NCBI GenBank assembly: GCA_900473805.1
Contig: UCMS01000010.1
Location: forward strand, 1-64,000
Direction of reading: 5' to 3'
Origin: Hyphomicrobiales bacterium
GTDB taxonomy: Bacteria; Pseudomonadota; Alphaproteobacteria; Rhizobiales; Rhizobiaceae
Length of the DNA: 64,000 nucleotides
The notes under the pieces are model-generated. The model was not told the origin of the DNA and made no database searches. It saw only the letters and a list, made by a program, of their open reading frames with translations. This document shows, in pieces, positions 18,135 to 26,818 of the stretch. The position numbers were made by a program, and so were the translations under genes. The number at the start of each line of letters is the position of its first letter. Position 1 is the first letter of the stretch.

Positions 18135-19303
18135 TTGATCACCTTCAATTGGCTGCCCTGGCGTGGCGATGGGGGCGTGTCGTCAGCCTGTTTGGGGCGC
18201 TGGAAGGCATGAATGAGGTAAGGATCCGCCTCCACCGGCTCGGCTGCACTGTGAAAGATGTCGAATTCGCCGCTTGAGTCCGAAACGGCCAGATGGGGAC
18301 GAAGGGCCGCATGGTGTGTGCGCGGGTGGATCGCGACCGGTCCAACCGGCGTGTCGAACGGTCGTGAAACGACGACCCGGCGAACGGCGTCCGGCGCGTC
18401 GGTCGCCGCATCCTTCATCGCCTGGGCGAGAAGCGTCACGCTCATATAAGTCGCGCAGAAAGACGTGGTGATCCGGCGCTCCGCCCCGAAGCGCGTCGCC
18501 ATCCGGGCCTTGAACTCTCGGTTTGCGGGGATGTCCAGCCGGTTGAAATAGGGGGCTGCCGCGATATGCCCGGTGCGGGCTTCGGGCGTGAGGCTGTCCA
18601 GTTCCGTCTCGGACAAGTTGCACGCGACGATGGGGGGTGCTGAAGGGCGTTTGCTGCGCCAGAGGTGATAGGCGGCGAAGAAGGCTGTTGCGGAGGCGCC
18701 GACGAGGTTGCTGAGGATGAAGTCCGGCCTCTTCTGCTCGATCTCCGCGATCAGGTGCTCGACTTCCACGGCACCGAGCGGCACAAACCGTTCCGAGAGG
18801 ACCTGGCCCCCGCAGGCTTCCGTGATTTCCCGGGCAATGCGGCTGTTTTCCCAACCCCAGATGTAGTTGGAGCCGACGATGAAGGGCCGCTGTCCGAAAC
18901 GGGGCAGCACGTGATCGAAGAGGGGGAGAAGGTGCTGGTTGGGACAGGCGCCGAGATAGATGGCGCTGTCGCTCGCTTCGTAGCCCTCGTAGGGGAAGGC
19001 ATACCAGAGTAGCGCGCCGTGGCGTTCGATTGCCGGCAGCACATCCTTGCGGCTCCAGGAGGTGATGGTACCAATCACATGGCGACAGCCGTTGTTGCGG
19101 ATCGCGGCCTCCGCCATCGCCGAATACAGCTCCGCGCGGCCGGCGGGGTCGTCGACCTTGGGTTCCAGCCTGAAGGGCATTTCGGCATCGGCATTCACCT
19201 CGGCGATCGCCGCAAGCGCGCCGGCTAGAGCCTCCCTGCCCAGAGCGGCGTAGGGGCCGGTGGTGGAGTAGAGGATGGAGATCGGCTGCGTCTCGCGTGT
19301 CAT
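18131..19303 (-). CDS. AmiC-like ligand-sensing negative regulator (type I periplasmic-binding fold)
   Basis: 390 residues without a signal peptide, hence cytoplasmic, with the Peripla_BP_6 fold of AmiC and branched-chain amino-acid binding proteins. Visible are ILYSTTGPYAALGREALAGALAAI at the start, WYAFPYEGYEAS, VGSNYIWGWENSRIAREI and a C-terminal region ending near residue 380. AmiC sequesters AmiR until a small amide binds. It is the first gene of the operon, so the sensor is itself under the leader terminator. The ligand is likely related to what the downstream importer carries. Confidence 0.85.
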   Translation of the reverse strand: MTRETQPISILYSTTGPYAALGREALAGALAAIAEVNADAEMPFRLEPKVDDPAGRAELYSAMAEAAIRNNGCRHVIGTITSWSRKDVLPAIERHGALLWYAFPYEGYEASDSAIYLGACPNQHLLPLFDHVLPRFGQRPFIVGSNYIWGWENSRIAREITEACGGQVLSERFVPLGAVEVEHLIAEIEQKRPDFILSNLVGASATAFFAAYHLWRSKRPSAPPIVACNLSETELDSLTPEARTGHIAAAPYFNRLDIPANREFKARMATRFGAERRITTSFCATYMSVTLLAQAMKDAATDAPDAVRRVVVSRPFDTPVGPVAIHPRTHHAALRPHLAVSDSSGEFDIFHSAAEPVEADPYLIHAFQRPKQADDTPPSPRQGSQLKVIK

Positions 19304-19428
19304 GGCGCTGCGCGCTCCCGGCGGAGTTTAGCCGTCCCAGTGCCTTCGATCAAAACTGCCATCGCCTTCATCGGCCGGCTTCCACGTTTGTCTGGTCGTC
19401 ATTCAAGGAGGGCACCGGACGCCGAAAC

Positions 19429-19468
19429 AAAAAAGGCCCCGAACCGCGTCGAACGCGGTGTCGGGGCC
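19429..19468 (-). terminator. Intrinsic terminator in the leader of the amiC-like operon (predicted attenuator)
   Basis: On the minus strand a GGCCCCGA ... TCGGGGCC-type stem (19468-19435) encloses an inner ACCGCG/CGCGGT stem with a TTCGA loop, and is followed by six T (19434-19429). It lies about 30-60 nt after the predicted transcription start and 132 bp before amiC. A tetR terminator is less likely, because it is 228 bp past the tetR stop and a promoter lies between. Confidence 0.75.
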
Positions 19469-19480
19469 CAATTGCCGTTT

Positions 19481-19493
19481 GGCATACAATGCC
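19481..19493 (-). other. Leader hairpin upstream of the amiC terminator
   Basis: GGCAT/ATGCC arms with a short loop, directly followed by a second small hairpin (TGCC-AAAC-GGCA) on the minus strand. ANTAR targets normally have two hexaloop hairpins with conserved A1 and G4; I could not fit that consensus exactly. A binding role is therefore inferred from position only. Confidence 0.4.
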
Positions 19494-19505
19494 TTTTCGA
19501 GGTTC

Positions 19506-19534
19506 AGGCTAAGATATGAATGTTTTGTGGTCAA
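19506..19534 (-). promoter_or_regulatory. Predicted promoter of the amiC-like operon
   Basis: TTGACC (19534-19529), a 17-bp spacer and TAGCCT (19511-19506) on the minus strand. The pattern equals that of the sugar operon promoter at 10664-10692. Transcription would begin near 19499, leaving about 195 nt of leader before amiC. I see no gene in the rest of the 391-bp gap 19304-19695. Confidence 0.6.
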
Positions 19535-19695
19535 TCAGTTTGTTTGCTCAAATTTTGGGCCGGATGGGTCGTCGAGCAATCTTCTGCGGGTTTCGTTACC
19601 CCTTAGTCACAAGTTCGGCGTCGAATTGGGTGCCGGGACCCATCGCCCGGCCGCGCCTTTCAGCAAGTTTCTCGTTCGTACGTGCTTGGGCCGGC

Positions 19696-20382
19696 TCAGC
19701 TTTGCCGGAGAATGTGACAGAGCAGCTTGGAGAGGTCTTCCTTGAAGCGTTGTTCGTCGTCTTGAAGCTTTGTCAAAGCCATCGCGATCTCGCTGATGGT
19801 GGACATCAGCGCCACCGATCCAATGGCGAAGATGAGCGACATTCCCGGGCTGGGCTCTCCCTCGCGTTCCGGAAGGACGTTCATCTTTCGAAGCGATGTC
19901 AGGATCGTTTCGTGCATCGGCTTCAAGAGTGCTGCTGTAATCAGCTTTTTACGATCTTCGCTTACATTAGAGATAAGTTCAGTAAGGAGCACCCTGGAGA
20001 AGGCCGGCAGTTGGAAGATGAGGTCAACGAGATGGGTGCTGATGAACGGCAGCCTCTCGTGTTCGGGCAGAAATTCTGCCTGATGTAGGAACTCTTCTGC
20101 CTGTTGCCTGGAATCGTCACTGACGTAACGAACGACGGCTTCCCAAAGGCCGAATTTCGAGCCGTAGCGATAAGAGATCAGAGCGACATCGACGCCGGCT
20201 CGTGTTGCAATTACGCGAAGCGGCGTTTTGTCGAAACCGTGTTCGGCAAAACTTGTGAGTGCTGCTTCCAGCAGTGCGTCGGTGTCCTGTTCGTCGCCCT
20301 TTCTGGGCCGGCCCCGATTTCTTTCCGCTGAGGTCATCTGTGCGTCGGTCTCCGAATTGACTTGATCGACATTTGATTTCAT
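19696..20382 (-). CDS. TetR-family transcriptional repressor
   Basis: 228 residues. After a basic N-terminal tail, the TetR helix-turn-helix is at about residues 30-75 (DALLEAALTSFAEHGFDKTPLRVIATRAGVDVALISYRYGSKFGLWEAVV). The C-terminal ligand and dimer domain contains a CecR-like region. It is divergent from the RND efflux operon, 61 bp apart, with a palindrome directly before its start, so autorepression and pump repression relieved by a pump substrate are likely. Confidence 0.9.
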   Translation of the reverse strand: MKSNVDQVNSETDAQMTSAERNRGRPRKGDEQDTDALLEAALTSFAEHGFDKTPLRVIATRAGVDVALISYRYGSKFGLWEAVVRYVSDDSRQQAEEFLHQAEFLPEHERLPFISTHLVDLIFQLPAFSRVLLTELISNVSEDRKKLITAALLKPMHETILTSLRKMNVLPEREGEPSPGMSLIFAIGSVALMSTISEIAMALTKLQDDEQRFKEDLSKLLCHILRQS

Positions 20383-20383
20383 A

Positions 20384-20403
20384 TATTCAATGCGTGATGA
20401 ATA
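20384..20403. promoter_or_regulatory. Putative TetR operator between tetR and the RND operon
   Basis: TATTCA and TGAATA form inverted arms around an 8-bp centre, 2 bp from the tetR start and about 40 bp from the adaptor start. Size and position suit a TetR dimer site controlling both divergent transcripts. Confidence 0.55.
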
Positions 20404-20443
20404 AAACAGCTTTTATCTTCAACCTCACCACCGGAACCTCCTC

Positions 20444-21556
20444 ATGGTCAACGAAACCCCACCTCTGCAAGGCGGCAGATTGCCAAGGGTAACGCTGTTC
20501 GCCGCCTTGTCGCTTCTTACGCTTACTGCCTGTGAGGGTGAAAACAGAAAAGCGGAGGTTGATGTTCCCAAGGTCACTGTCGAGGTTGCGAAGCTCGACC
20601 GCGATGTCTTGCGTGCCGGAGGTACGGGGGAAATCAAGGCGCAAGTCGAAAGCGAACTGTCATTCAAGGTGAGCGGCCGCGTCATTGAGCGCCGGGTCGG
20701 CGTCGGTGACCGGGTCACTGCGGGACAGGTGCTTGCGACACTCGATTCGACCGAGCAGCTCGCCGACATCGAGTCGGCGAAGGCGGGGGTTTCTGCCCAG
20801 GATGCCACCCTGCGCAAAACCAGTTCCATTTTGAACCGCCGCAAAACGCTGATCCAGACAGGCGCGCTTTCGCAACAGGAAGTCGACAGTGCGCAGCAGG
20901 AATACCTCTCTGCCCAGAAGGATCTGGATGCGGCGAAGGCAAGGCTGGAGGTTGCTCAGGAAGCGCTGCGGCAGACCGAGCTGCGCGCCGATGCGGACGG
21001 CACCATTACCGCCCGGAATGTTGAAGTCGGGCAGGTTGTCCAGGCGTCGGCCACGGTCTTTACGCTGGCCCATGACGGTGCGCGCGATGCGGTCTTCAAT
21101 GTCCAGGAAAATGCTCTCAGCGGCGAGGTGCGGCCGATCTCGCTTAAGGTAAGCCTGTTGTCGCGCCCGGATATCTCTGCGTCAGCAAAAATCCGTGAAA
21201 TCAGCCCGACGCTGGATCGGGCCCTCGGAACCGTCCGCGTCAAGCTTTCGATCGAGAATGCCCCCGCGGACATGACCCTCGGTGCTGCCATCGTTGCCGA
21301 TGTGGTGCTGGGGCAGCAGGATCGCATTTCCGTCCCCTGGCAATCCATCTTTTCGAAGAAGGGCAGCCCGGCGGTCTGGGTTGTCGACCGCACCGCTCTC
21401 ACTACGGAATTGAAGCCGGTGACCATTGAACGTTACGACGCAGATCGCGTGGTGCTGCGATCCGGCATAGAGCCGGGCGAACTCGTGATCGTCGACGGCG
21501 TGCAGTTTCTCAGAGAAAACCAGAAGGTTGACGTCCTGAAAGGAGCGGCTCAATGA
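20444..21556 (+). CDS. RND efflux periplasmic adaptor (membrane fusion lipoprotein) 1
   Basis: 370 residues beginning with a lipoprotein signal (LSLLTLTAC, lipobox Cys about residue 29). It has the adaptor order: beta-barrel start, lipoyl half (GDRVTAGQVLATLDS), a coiled-coil hairpin (about 90-165), the second lipoyl half (ADGTITARNVEVGQVV), then barrel and membrane-proximal domains. HlyD-family adaptors link an inner-membrane RND pump to an outer-membrane channel. The stop overlaps the start of a second adaptor by 4 bp. Confidence 0.92.
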   Translation: MVNETPPLQGGRLPRVTLFAALSLLTLTACEGENRKAEVDVPKVTVEVAKLDRDVLRAGGTGEIKAQVESELSFKVSGRVIERRVGVGDRVTAGQVLATLDSTEQLADIESAKAGVSAQDATLRKTSSILNRRKTLIQTGALSQQEVDSAQQEYLSAQKDLDAAKARLEVAQEALRQTELRADADGTITARNVEVGQVVQASATVFTLAHDGARDAVFNVQENALSGEVRPISLKVSLLSRPDISASAKIREISPTLDRALGTVRVKLSIENAPADMTLGAAIVADVVLGQQDRISVPWQSIFSKKGSPAVWVVDRTALTTELKPVTIERYDADRVVLRSGIEPGELVIVDGVQFLRENQKVDVLKGAAQ

Positions 21557-22629
21557 GAACTCCCGCCATCCTCCCCCTTGTTCTTCTGACCGCGGTCCTT
21601 TCATCCTGCTCCGACGACCAGCCGGAAAATGCCGAGCCTGTGCGTCCGGTTCTTTTCGTCGTCGCGGAGCCGCGGGCAGCCGTCTTGTCCGGTTTCACCG
21701 GCACGGTCGAAGCCAAATTCAGCACCGATCTCGGTTTCCAGGTCCTCGGGCGCATCACCGCCCGCCATGTCCACGTCGGCGATCTCGTGACCAAAGGGCA
21801 GGTTCTTGCCAATCTTGATTTTGCGGCCTTGGAACTGAGCGTCAAGCAGGCCGAAGCGGACCTCGCTTCGGCTAAAGCCAAGCTCGATCTGGCGCGCGTC
21901 ACCGAACAGAGGCAGAAAACCCTGGTGGCGTCCAATGCCAGCACGCGCGAACAGCTCGAGGAAGCCGTTCAAGCCCGGGAAGCGGCCGAAGCAACCGTTC
22001 AGCAACTGGAGGCGAGCCTCGTGAAGGTTCGTGAGCAGCTGAGCTATGCCACGCTCACGGCCGATACGGACGGCGTGGTGTCGGCCGTTTCCGCAGAGGT
22101 TGGCCAGGTGGTTTCCGTCGGAACCCCCGTGGTGACGATCGCGCGCCTTGAGGCGCGCGACGCCGTCGTCGACATTCCCGATCGCTACGGCGCATTGACC
22201 GCAATCGGAACGCCGTTCGAAATCACGCTGCAGGCCAATCCCGTTCAGAAGGTGCGCGGGAGCGTACGTGAGACGACCCCTCAGGCCGATCCCGCGACGC
22301 GGAGCAGACGAACAAAGATCGCACTGGATGCGCCCCCGGAAAGCTACCGCCTCGGCAGCACCGTCACCGCGTCTCCGATCGCCCGCACCGACGATCATCT
22401 CTGGCTTCCGCAAAGCGCCGTTGGCGATGCGGACGGCAAGCCGTTCGTCTGGGTCATCGATGCGACGAAAAACACGGTGTCCAGGCGCGAAATCAAGATC
22501 GAGCCGTCGCCGGGTGGCGGATACGACGTGACGAGCGGGATCAATCGCGGCGATCGCATCGTCTCTGCCGGCGTGAACTCGCTCACTGACAACCAGCCCA
22601 TCCGATTCTCGAGCGAGACCTCCCTATGA
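21553..22629 (+). CDS. RND efflux periplasmic adaptor (membrane fusion lipoprotein) 2
   Basis: 358 residues with a lipobox (LTAVLSSC, Cys about residue 17), lipoyl half VGDLVTKGQVLANLDF, a long coiled-coil at about 85-150 (EQRQKTLVASNASTREQLEEA), and the second lipoyl half ADTDGVVSAVSAEVGQVV. It differs clearly from adaptor 1, so this is not a recent duplication. Tandem unlike adaptors may form a heteromeric ring, as in some TriABC-type pumps (family knowledge). It overlaps the pump start by 4 bp. Confidence 0.92.
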   Translation: MRTPAILPLVLLTAVLSSCSDDQPENAEPVRPVLFVVAEPRAAVLSGFTGTVEAKFSTDLGFQVLGRITARHVHVGDLVTKGQVLANLDFAALELSVKQAEADLASAKAKLDLARVTEQRQKTLVASNASTREQLEEAVQAREAAEATVQQLEASLVKVREQLSYATLTADTDGVVSAVSAEVGQVVSVGTPVVTIARLEARDAVVDIPDRYGALTAIGTPFEITLQANPVQKVRGSVRETTPQADPATRSRRTKIALDAPPESYRLGSTVTASPIARTDDHLWLPQSAVGDADGKPFVWVIDATKNTVSRREIKIEPSPGGGYDVTSGINRGDRIVSAGVNSLTDNQPIRFSSETSL

Positions 22630-25600
22630 TCAAGTCATTCAATCTTTCCGAATGGGCCCTGCAGCACAAATCGCTCGTCTGGTACTTCATGATCCTGTCG
22701 ATGGTGGCGGGTGTCATTTCCTATATGAACCTCGGCCGTGAGGAGGACCCGGATTTCAGCATCAAGACGATGCTGATTCAGGCTTCCTGGCCGGGGGCAT
22801 CCGTCGACGAGATGACAAGCCAGGTCACTGACCGCATCGAGAAAAAGCTGCAGGAACTGGACTCGCTCGACTACACCAAGAGCATCAATACCCCCGGGCA
22901 GACGACCATCTACGTCAACCTGCTGGAGAATACCAAGGCGGCCGACGTCAAGCCCACATGGGTCAAGGTCCGCAACATGGTCAACGACATTGCGCCGACA
23001 CTGCCGCAAGGCGTACAGGGACCGGCCTTCATTGACAGCTTCGGTGATGTCTATGGCAATATCTACGCGTTCACGGCGGATGGGCTGACACAGCGACAAT
23101 TGCGCGACTACCTCGAATCCGCCCGCCAGAAGATTCTGTCCGTGCCGAATGTCGGTAAGGTCGAGTTGATCGGTGCGCAGGATGAAGTCGTCTATCTCGA
23201 TCTTTCCACCAAGCAGATGGCAGCGCTCGGGATATCGCAGCAGGATATCGTTCAGACACTGCAGAACCAGAACGCCGTCGTTGCCTCGGGGACCTTGCGC
23301 ACAAGTTCGGAGAGCATCAACCTGCGTGTCTCCGGCCAGTTCGCCTCTGACGAGGCGCTGCGCAACATCAACCTGCGCGTCAACGATCGATTCTTCCGTC
23401 TGAGCGACGTCGCCACCATCACGCGCGGTTATTCCGACCCGCAGCAGCCCCTGTTCCGCGTCAACGGCACGCCGGCGATCGGGCTGGCCATCGGCATGAA
23501 GCCCGGCGCCAACCTCCTGCGTTTCGGTGAAGCCTTGACGGAAGAGATGGACAAGGTGATCGCGGACCTGCCTGTCGGGATCGGCGTGCATCACGTGGCC
23601 GACCAGGCGGTGGTGGTCGAGGAAGCCGTCGGCGGTTTCACCAAAGCCCTGTTCGAGGCGATTGCAATCGTGCTCGCGGTCAGCTTCATCAGCCTGGGTA
23701 TGCGGGCTGGCTTTGTTGTCGCGGTCTCCATCCCGCTGGTGCTCGCCATCACCTTCGTGTTCATGGAATATCTCGGGATATCTCTGCAGCGCATCTCGCT
23801 CGGCGCCCTGATCATCGCGCTCGGCCTCCTCGTGGACGATGCCATGATTGCCATCGAGATGATGGTCTCGAAGCTGGAGCAGGGCGAGCCCTTGCCCAAG
23901 GCCGCCACCGCCGTCTGGACATCGACGGCGTTTCCGATGCTGACGGGGACGCTGGTCACTGTGGCCAGCTTCATTCCCGTGGGACTAAACGACAGCGCGG
24001 CCGGCGAATTCACGTTTACACTGTTCGTTGTCATCGGCATATCGCTGATCGTTTCCTGGATCGTCGCCGTCCTCTTCGCCCCGCTCCTCGGCGTCCTGAT
24101 CTTGCCGAAAACCATGAAGAAGCATGCGGAGACAAAAGGATTTTTCTCGCGTGCCTTCAGCGGGCTGCTCAATACCTGCATGACCTGGCCGAAGCTCACC
24201 ATTCTGGCAACTGCCGGGCTCTTCGGCCTGTCGCTCTTTGGCATGGGTTTCGTTCAACAGCAGTTTTTCCCGGCTTCCGATCGCCCTGAACTGATCGTCG
24301 ACTGGACCGCACGTCAGAACTACACCCTGGCGCAGACCAAGGTCGAGATGGATGCCTTCGAAGCCAAGCATCTCGTCGGCAATGAGGATGTCGATCACTG
24401 GACGTCTTATGTCGGTCAGGGAGCCAAGCGTTTCGTCCTGTCCTTCGACGTGCAGCCGAACTCGAACAATTTCGGCCAGATGATCGTCGTGGCGAAGAGT
24501 GTCGAAGCCCGCGACCGTCTGATCGCCTCGCTGTCCGAGGCTGCCACCGTCGAATTTCCCGGCACGGATGTCTTCGTGAAACAGATGGAGCTGGGACCGC
24601 CGGTTGGTCGACCGATCCAGTACCGCGTGGCAGGCCCCGATCCTCAGAAAGTTCGCGCCTACGCTGCCGACTTGACCTCCGTGCTCGGTCAGGACCCCAG
24701 GCTGGGGCGGATCGTTTCGGACTGGAACGAGCCGGCACGTGTTGTGAAGGTCGATCTCTTGCAGGATAAGGCCCGGCAGCTCGGGGTGAGTTCGTCCGAC
24801 ATCGCGACGGCCCTCAACAACCTCACCGGGGGATCGACGATCACGCAGATCCGAGACAGCATCTATCTCATCGATGTCGTGGGACGGGCGCCCAAGGCCG
24901 AAAGGGAGTCGATCGAAACTCTGCGGAACCTGCAATTGCCGGGCAGCAACGGTCAAGCGGTGCCTCTGGCTGCGATTGCGAACTTTCATTACGAGCTTGA
25001 GCAGCCGGTTGTCTGGCGTCGCGATCGAATGGCGACCATCACGCTCAAGGCTGCAATCATCGACGCTACACAGCCGGCGACTGTCGACCAGCAGCTGAAG
25101 CCTAAGATCGAAGCCTTCTCGGCAGAACTGCCGGATGGGTACACTGTGGAAGCGGGTGGTTCGGTCGAAAGCAGTGCAAAGAGCCAGGCGCCGATTGTCG
25201 CCGTTGTGCCTCTGATGCTGCTGACCATGACGACGATCCTGATGTTCCAGTTGCAGAGCTTCCAGCGGCTTTTCATGGTGTTCATCGTGGCGCCGCTGGG
25301 GCTGATCGGTGTCGTCGCAGCCTTGTTGCCGAGCGGTGCACCGCTGGGTTTCGTGGCCATCCTCGGTGTGCTTGCCCTCATCGGCATCCTCATCCGCAAC
25401 TCGGTCATCCTCGTTGTTGAGATCGACAGTCTTAGAAAAGCGGGGCGCGACGGTTGGGAAGCGGTCAGGGAAGCTGCGGAGCATCGAATGCGGCCGATCA
25501 TGTTGACGGCTGCGGCTGCCAGCCTGGCGCTGATCCCGATCTCACGCGAGATCTTCTGGGGGCCGATGGCCTATGCCATGATGGGCGGGATCATCGTCGG

Positions 25601-25700
25601 CACAGTTCTGACCCTGCTCTTCCTGCCCGCACTCTACGTGGTCTGGTTCCGCATCAAGCGGCCGCCGGCGGAAAAGGCTTCCGACGCAGTCGTGGCGTGA
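22626..25700 (+). CDS. RND-family multidrug efflux permease
   Basis: 1024 residues, the normal AcrB-family length, with twelve membrane segments: TM1 at residues 15-35, TM2-6 at about 335-545, TM7 near 525-545 and TM8-12 at about 855-1010. TM4 has the proton-relay pair Asp-Asp in GLLVDDAMIAIEM. At the TM10 position of AcrB Lys940 there is Arg (GILIRNSVILVVEI), common in this subgroup. The pump exports drugs, dyes or lipophilic compounds using the proton gradient. No outer-membrane factor is encoded here, so a TolC from elsewhere is needed. Confidence 0.95.
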   Translation: MIKSFNLSEWALQHKSLVWYFMILSMVAGVISYMNLGREEDPDFSIKTMLIQASWPGASVDEMTSQVTDRIEKKLQELDSLDYTKSINTPGQTTIYVNLLENTKAADVKPTWVKVRNMVNDIAPTLPQGVQGPAFIDSFGDVYGNIYAFTADGLTQRQLRDYLESARQKILSVPNVGKVELIGAQDEVVYLDLSTKQMAALGISQQDIVQTLQNQNAVVASGTLRTSSESINLRVSGQFASDEALRNINLRVNDRFFRLSDVATITRGYSDPQQPLFRVNGTPAIGLAIGMKPGANLLRFGEALTEEMDKVIADLPVGIGVHHVADQAVVVEEAVGGFTKALFEAIAIVLAVSFISLGMRAGFVVAVSIPLVLAITFVFMEYLGISLQRISLGALIIALGLLVDDAMIAIEMMVSKLEQGEPLPKAATAVWTSTAFPMLTGTLVTVASFIPVGLNDSAAGEFTFTLFVVIGISLIVSWIVAVLFAPLLGVLILPKTMKKHAETKGFFSRAFSGLLNTCMTWPKLTILATAGLFGLSLFGMGFVQQQFFPASDRPELIVDWTARQNYTLAQTKVEMDAFEAKHLVGNEDVDHWTSYVGQGAKRFVLSFDVQPNSNNFGQMIVVAKSVEARDRLIASLSEAATVEFPGTDVFVKQMELGPPVGRPIQYRVAGPDPQKVRAYAADLTSVLGQDPRLGRIVSDWNEPARVVKVDLLQDKARQLGVSSSDIATALNNLTGGSTITQIRDSIYLIDVVGRAPKAERESIETLRNLQLPGSNGQAVPLAAIANFHYELEQPVVWRRDRMATITLKAAIIDATQPATVDQQLKPKIEAFSAELPDGYTVEAGGSVESSAKSQAPIVAVVPLMLLTMTTILMFQLQSFQRLFMVFIVAPLGLIGVVAALLPSGAPLGFVAILGVLALIGILIRNSVILVVEIDSLRKAGRDGWEAVREAAEHRMRPIMLTAAAASLALIPISREIFWGPMAYAMMGGIIVGTVLTLLFLPALYVVWFRIKRPPAEKASDAVVA

Positions 25701-25752
25701 GAGCGTTGACCGCGTAGCGCCAGCCTTGACAGGTTGGGCCAGAAAAACCAGC

Positions 25753-25785
25753 GGATGGCGGCCATTGTAGGCCGCCATCCTTGTT
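25753..25785 (+). terminator. Terminator-like hairpin after the RND operon
   Basis: A perfect 11-bp stem (GGATGGCGGCC / GGCCGCCATCC) with a 6-nt loop ATTGTA is followed by TTGTTT. It lies 53 bp after the pump stop. The T-tract is weak but the stem is strong. Confidence 0.65.
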
Positions 25786-25961
25786 TGGGGGACGGCCCAT
25801 GGTCTGCCGCAGTGCGACCCAGCCGGTCCCCGGAATAATCTACTCTGCGGAGCGTGCCAGCCCGCAAATATCCGTCTGAATTGACGTGGGAATTGATACG
25901 AACGCGCTTCCTTGGGCATTCGTTTTGGTTTTCACTGTCGGCAACCTTCAGGAGGATTTTC

Positions 25962-26621
25962 ATGACATTGCGCATCAATCAAACGGCTCCGGATTTTACC
26001 GCCGAAACCACGCAGGGCACGATCGCCTTCCATGACTGGATCGGTGACAGCTGGGCCGTTCTTTTCTCTCATCCGAAAAACTTCACGCCCGTGTGCACCA
26101 CCGAACTGGGCGCCATGGCAGGTCTTTCCGACGCGTTTGCCAAGCGCAACGTCAAGGTGATCGGGATCTCGGTCGATCCGGTCGAGAGCCACTCGCAGTG
26201 GAAACAGGATATCAAGGTCGCGACCGGTTTCGATGTCGGCTATCCGCTGATCGGTGACAAGGATCTCAACGTGGCCAAGCTCTATGACATGCTGCCAGAG
26301 GATGCCGGTGAGACGTCCGAAGGCCGGACGCCTGCCGACAATGCGACCGCGCGCTCCGTCTACGTCATTGGCCCGGACAAGAAGATCAAGCTGATCCTGA
26401 CCTACCCGATGACCACGGGCCGCAACTTCGACGAAATCCTCAGAACGATCGATTCGATCCAGCTGACGGCCAAGCATCAGGTTGCGACCCCTGCCAATTG
26501 GAAGCAGGGAGACGATGTCATCATCACTGCTGCGGTGTCGAACGAAGATGCACTTTCCCGCTTCGGCGCTTTCGAAACGGTTCTGCCCTACCTGCGCAAG
26601 ACCAAGCAGCCGGTATCCTGA
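25962..26621 (+). CDS. 1-Cys peroxiredoxin (Prx6 family)
   Basis: 219 residues from the ATG at 25962, which has AGGAGG seven bases upstream; an in-frame ATG at 25854 would add an unlikely extension. The peroxidatic Cys45 is in SHPKNFTPVCTTELG with the conserved Thr and Pro. The long C-terminal region with VATPANWKQGDDVII is typical of the Prx6/AhpC-TSA 1-Cys branch. It reduces peroxides in the cytoplasm, using an external thiol. It appears to be a single-gene unit with a terminator after it. Confidence 0.95.
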   Translation: MTLRINQTAPDFTAETTQGTIAFHDWIGDSWAVLFSHPKNFTPVCTTELGAMAGLSDAFAKRNVKVIGISVDPVESHSQWKQDIKVATGFDVGYPLIGDKDLNVAKLYDMLPEDAGETSEGRTPADNATARSVYVIGPDKKIKLILTYPMTTGRNFDEILRTIDSIQLTAKHQVATPANWKQGDDVIITAAVSNEDALSRFGAFETVLPYLRKTKQPVS

Positions 26622-26719
26622 CGGGTCAGTTTACCCGTTCCTGCCCATGGCGCAGGGGCGCGGCGATCGATGTCCTTCGGCTATCAGGTCGAGGCGGCTG
26701 CCTTAACCCTAATCACAGT

Positions 26720-26766
26720 CTGCCCGGCTCCCCGTGTTGCAAGATGCGGGCAAGCCGGGCAGTTTT
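26720..26766 (+). terminator. Intrinsic terminator after the peroxiredoxin gene
   Basis: CTGCCCGGCT and AGCCGGGCAG pair with an inner CCCG/CGGG helix, and are followed by TTTTGT. It lies about 100 bp past the stop; the 197-bp gap to the next gene holds no other gene that I can support. Confidence 0.65.
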
Positions 26767-26818
26767 GTCGGGTTAATGGCAGGATGACGGGCTCATCGCC
26801 CTGGACGAGACAGGCTCG

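Noticed and set aside
23985-25484. 499-codon minus-strand frame inside the RND pump gene
   Set aside because: Antisense shadow, Arg/Asp/His-rich, no motif.
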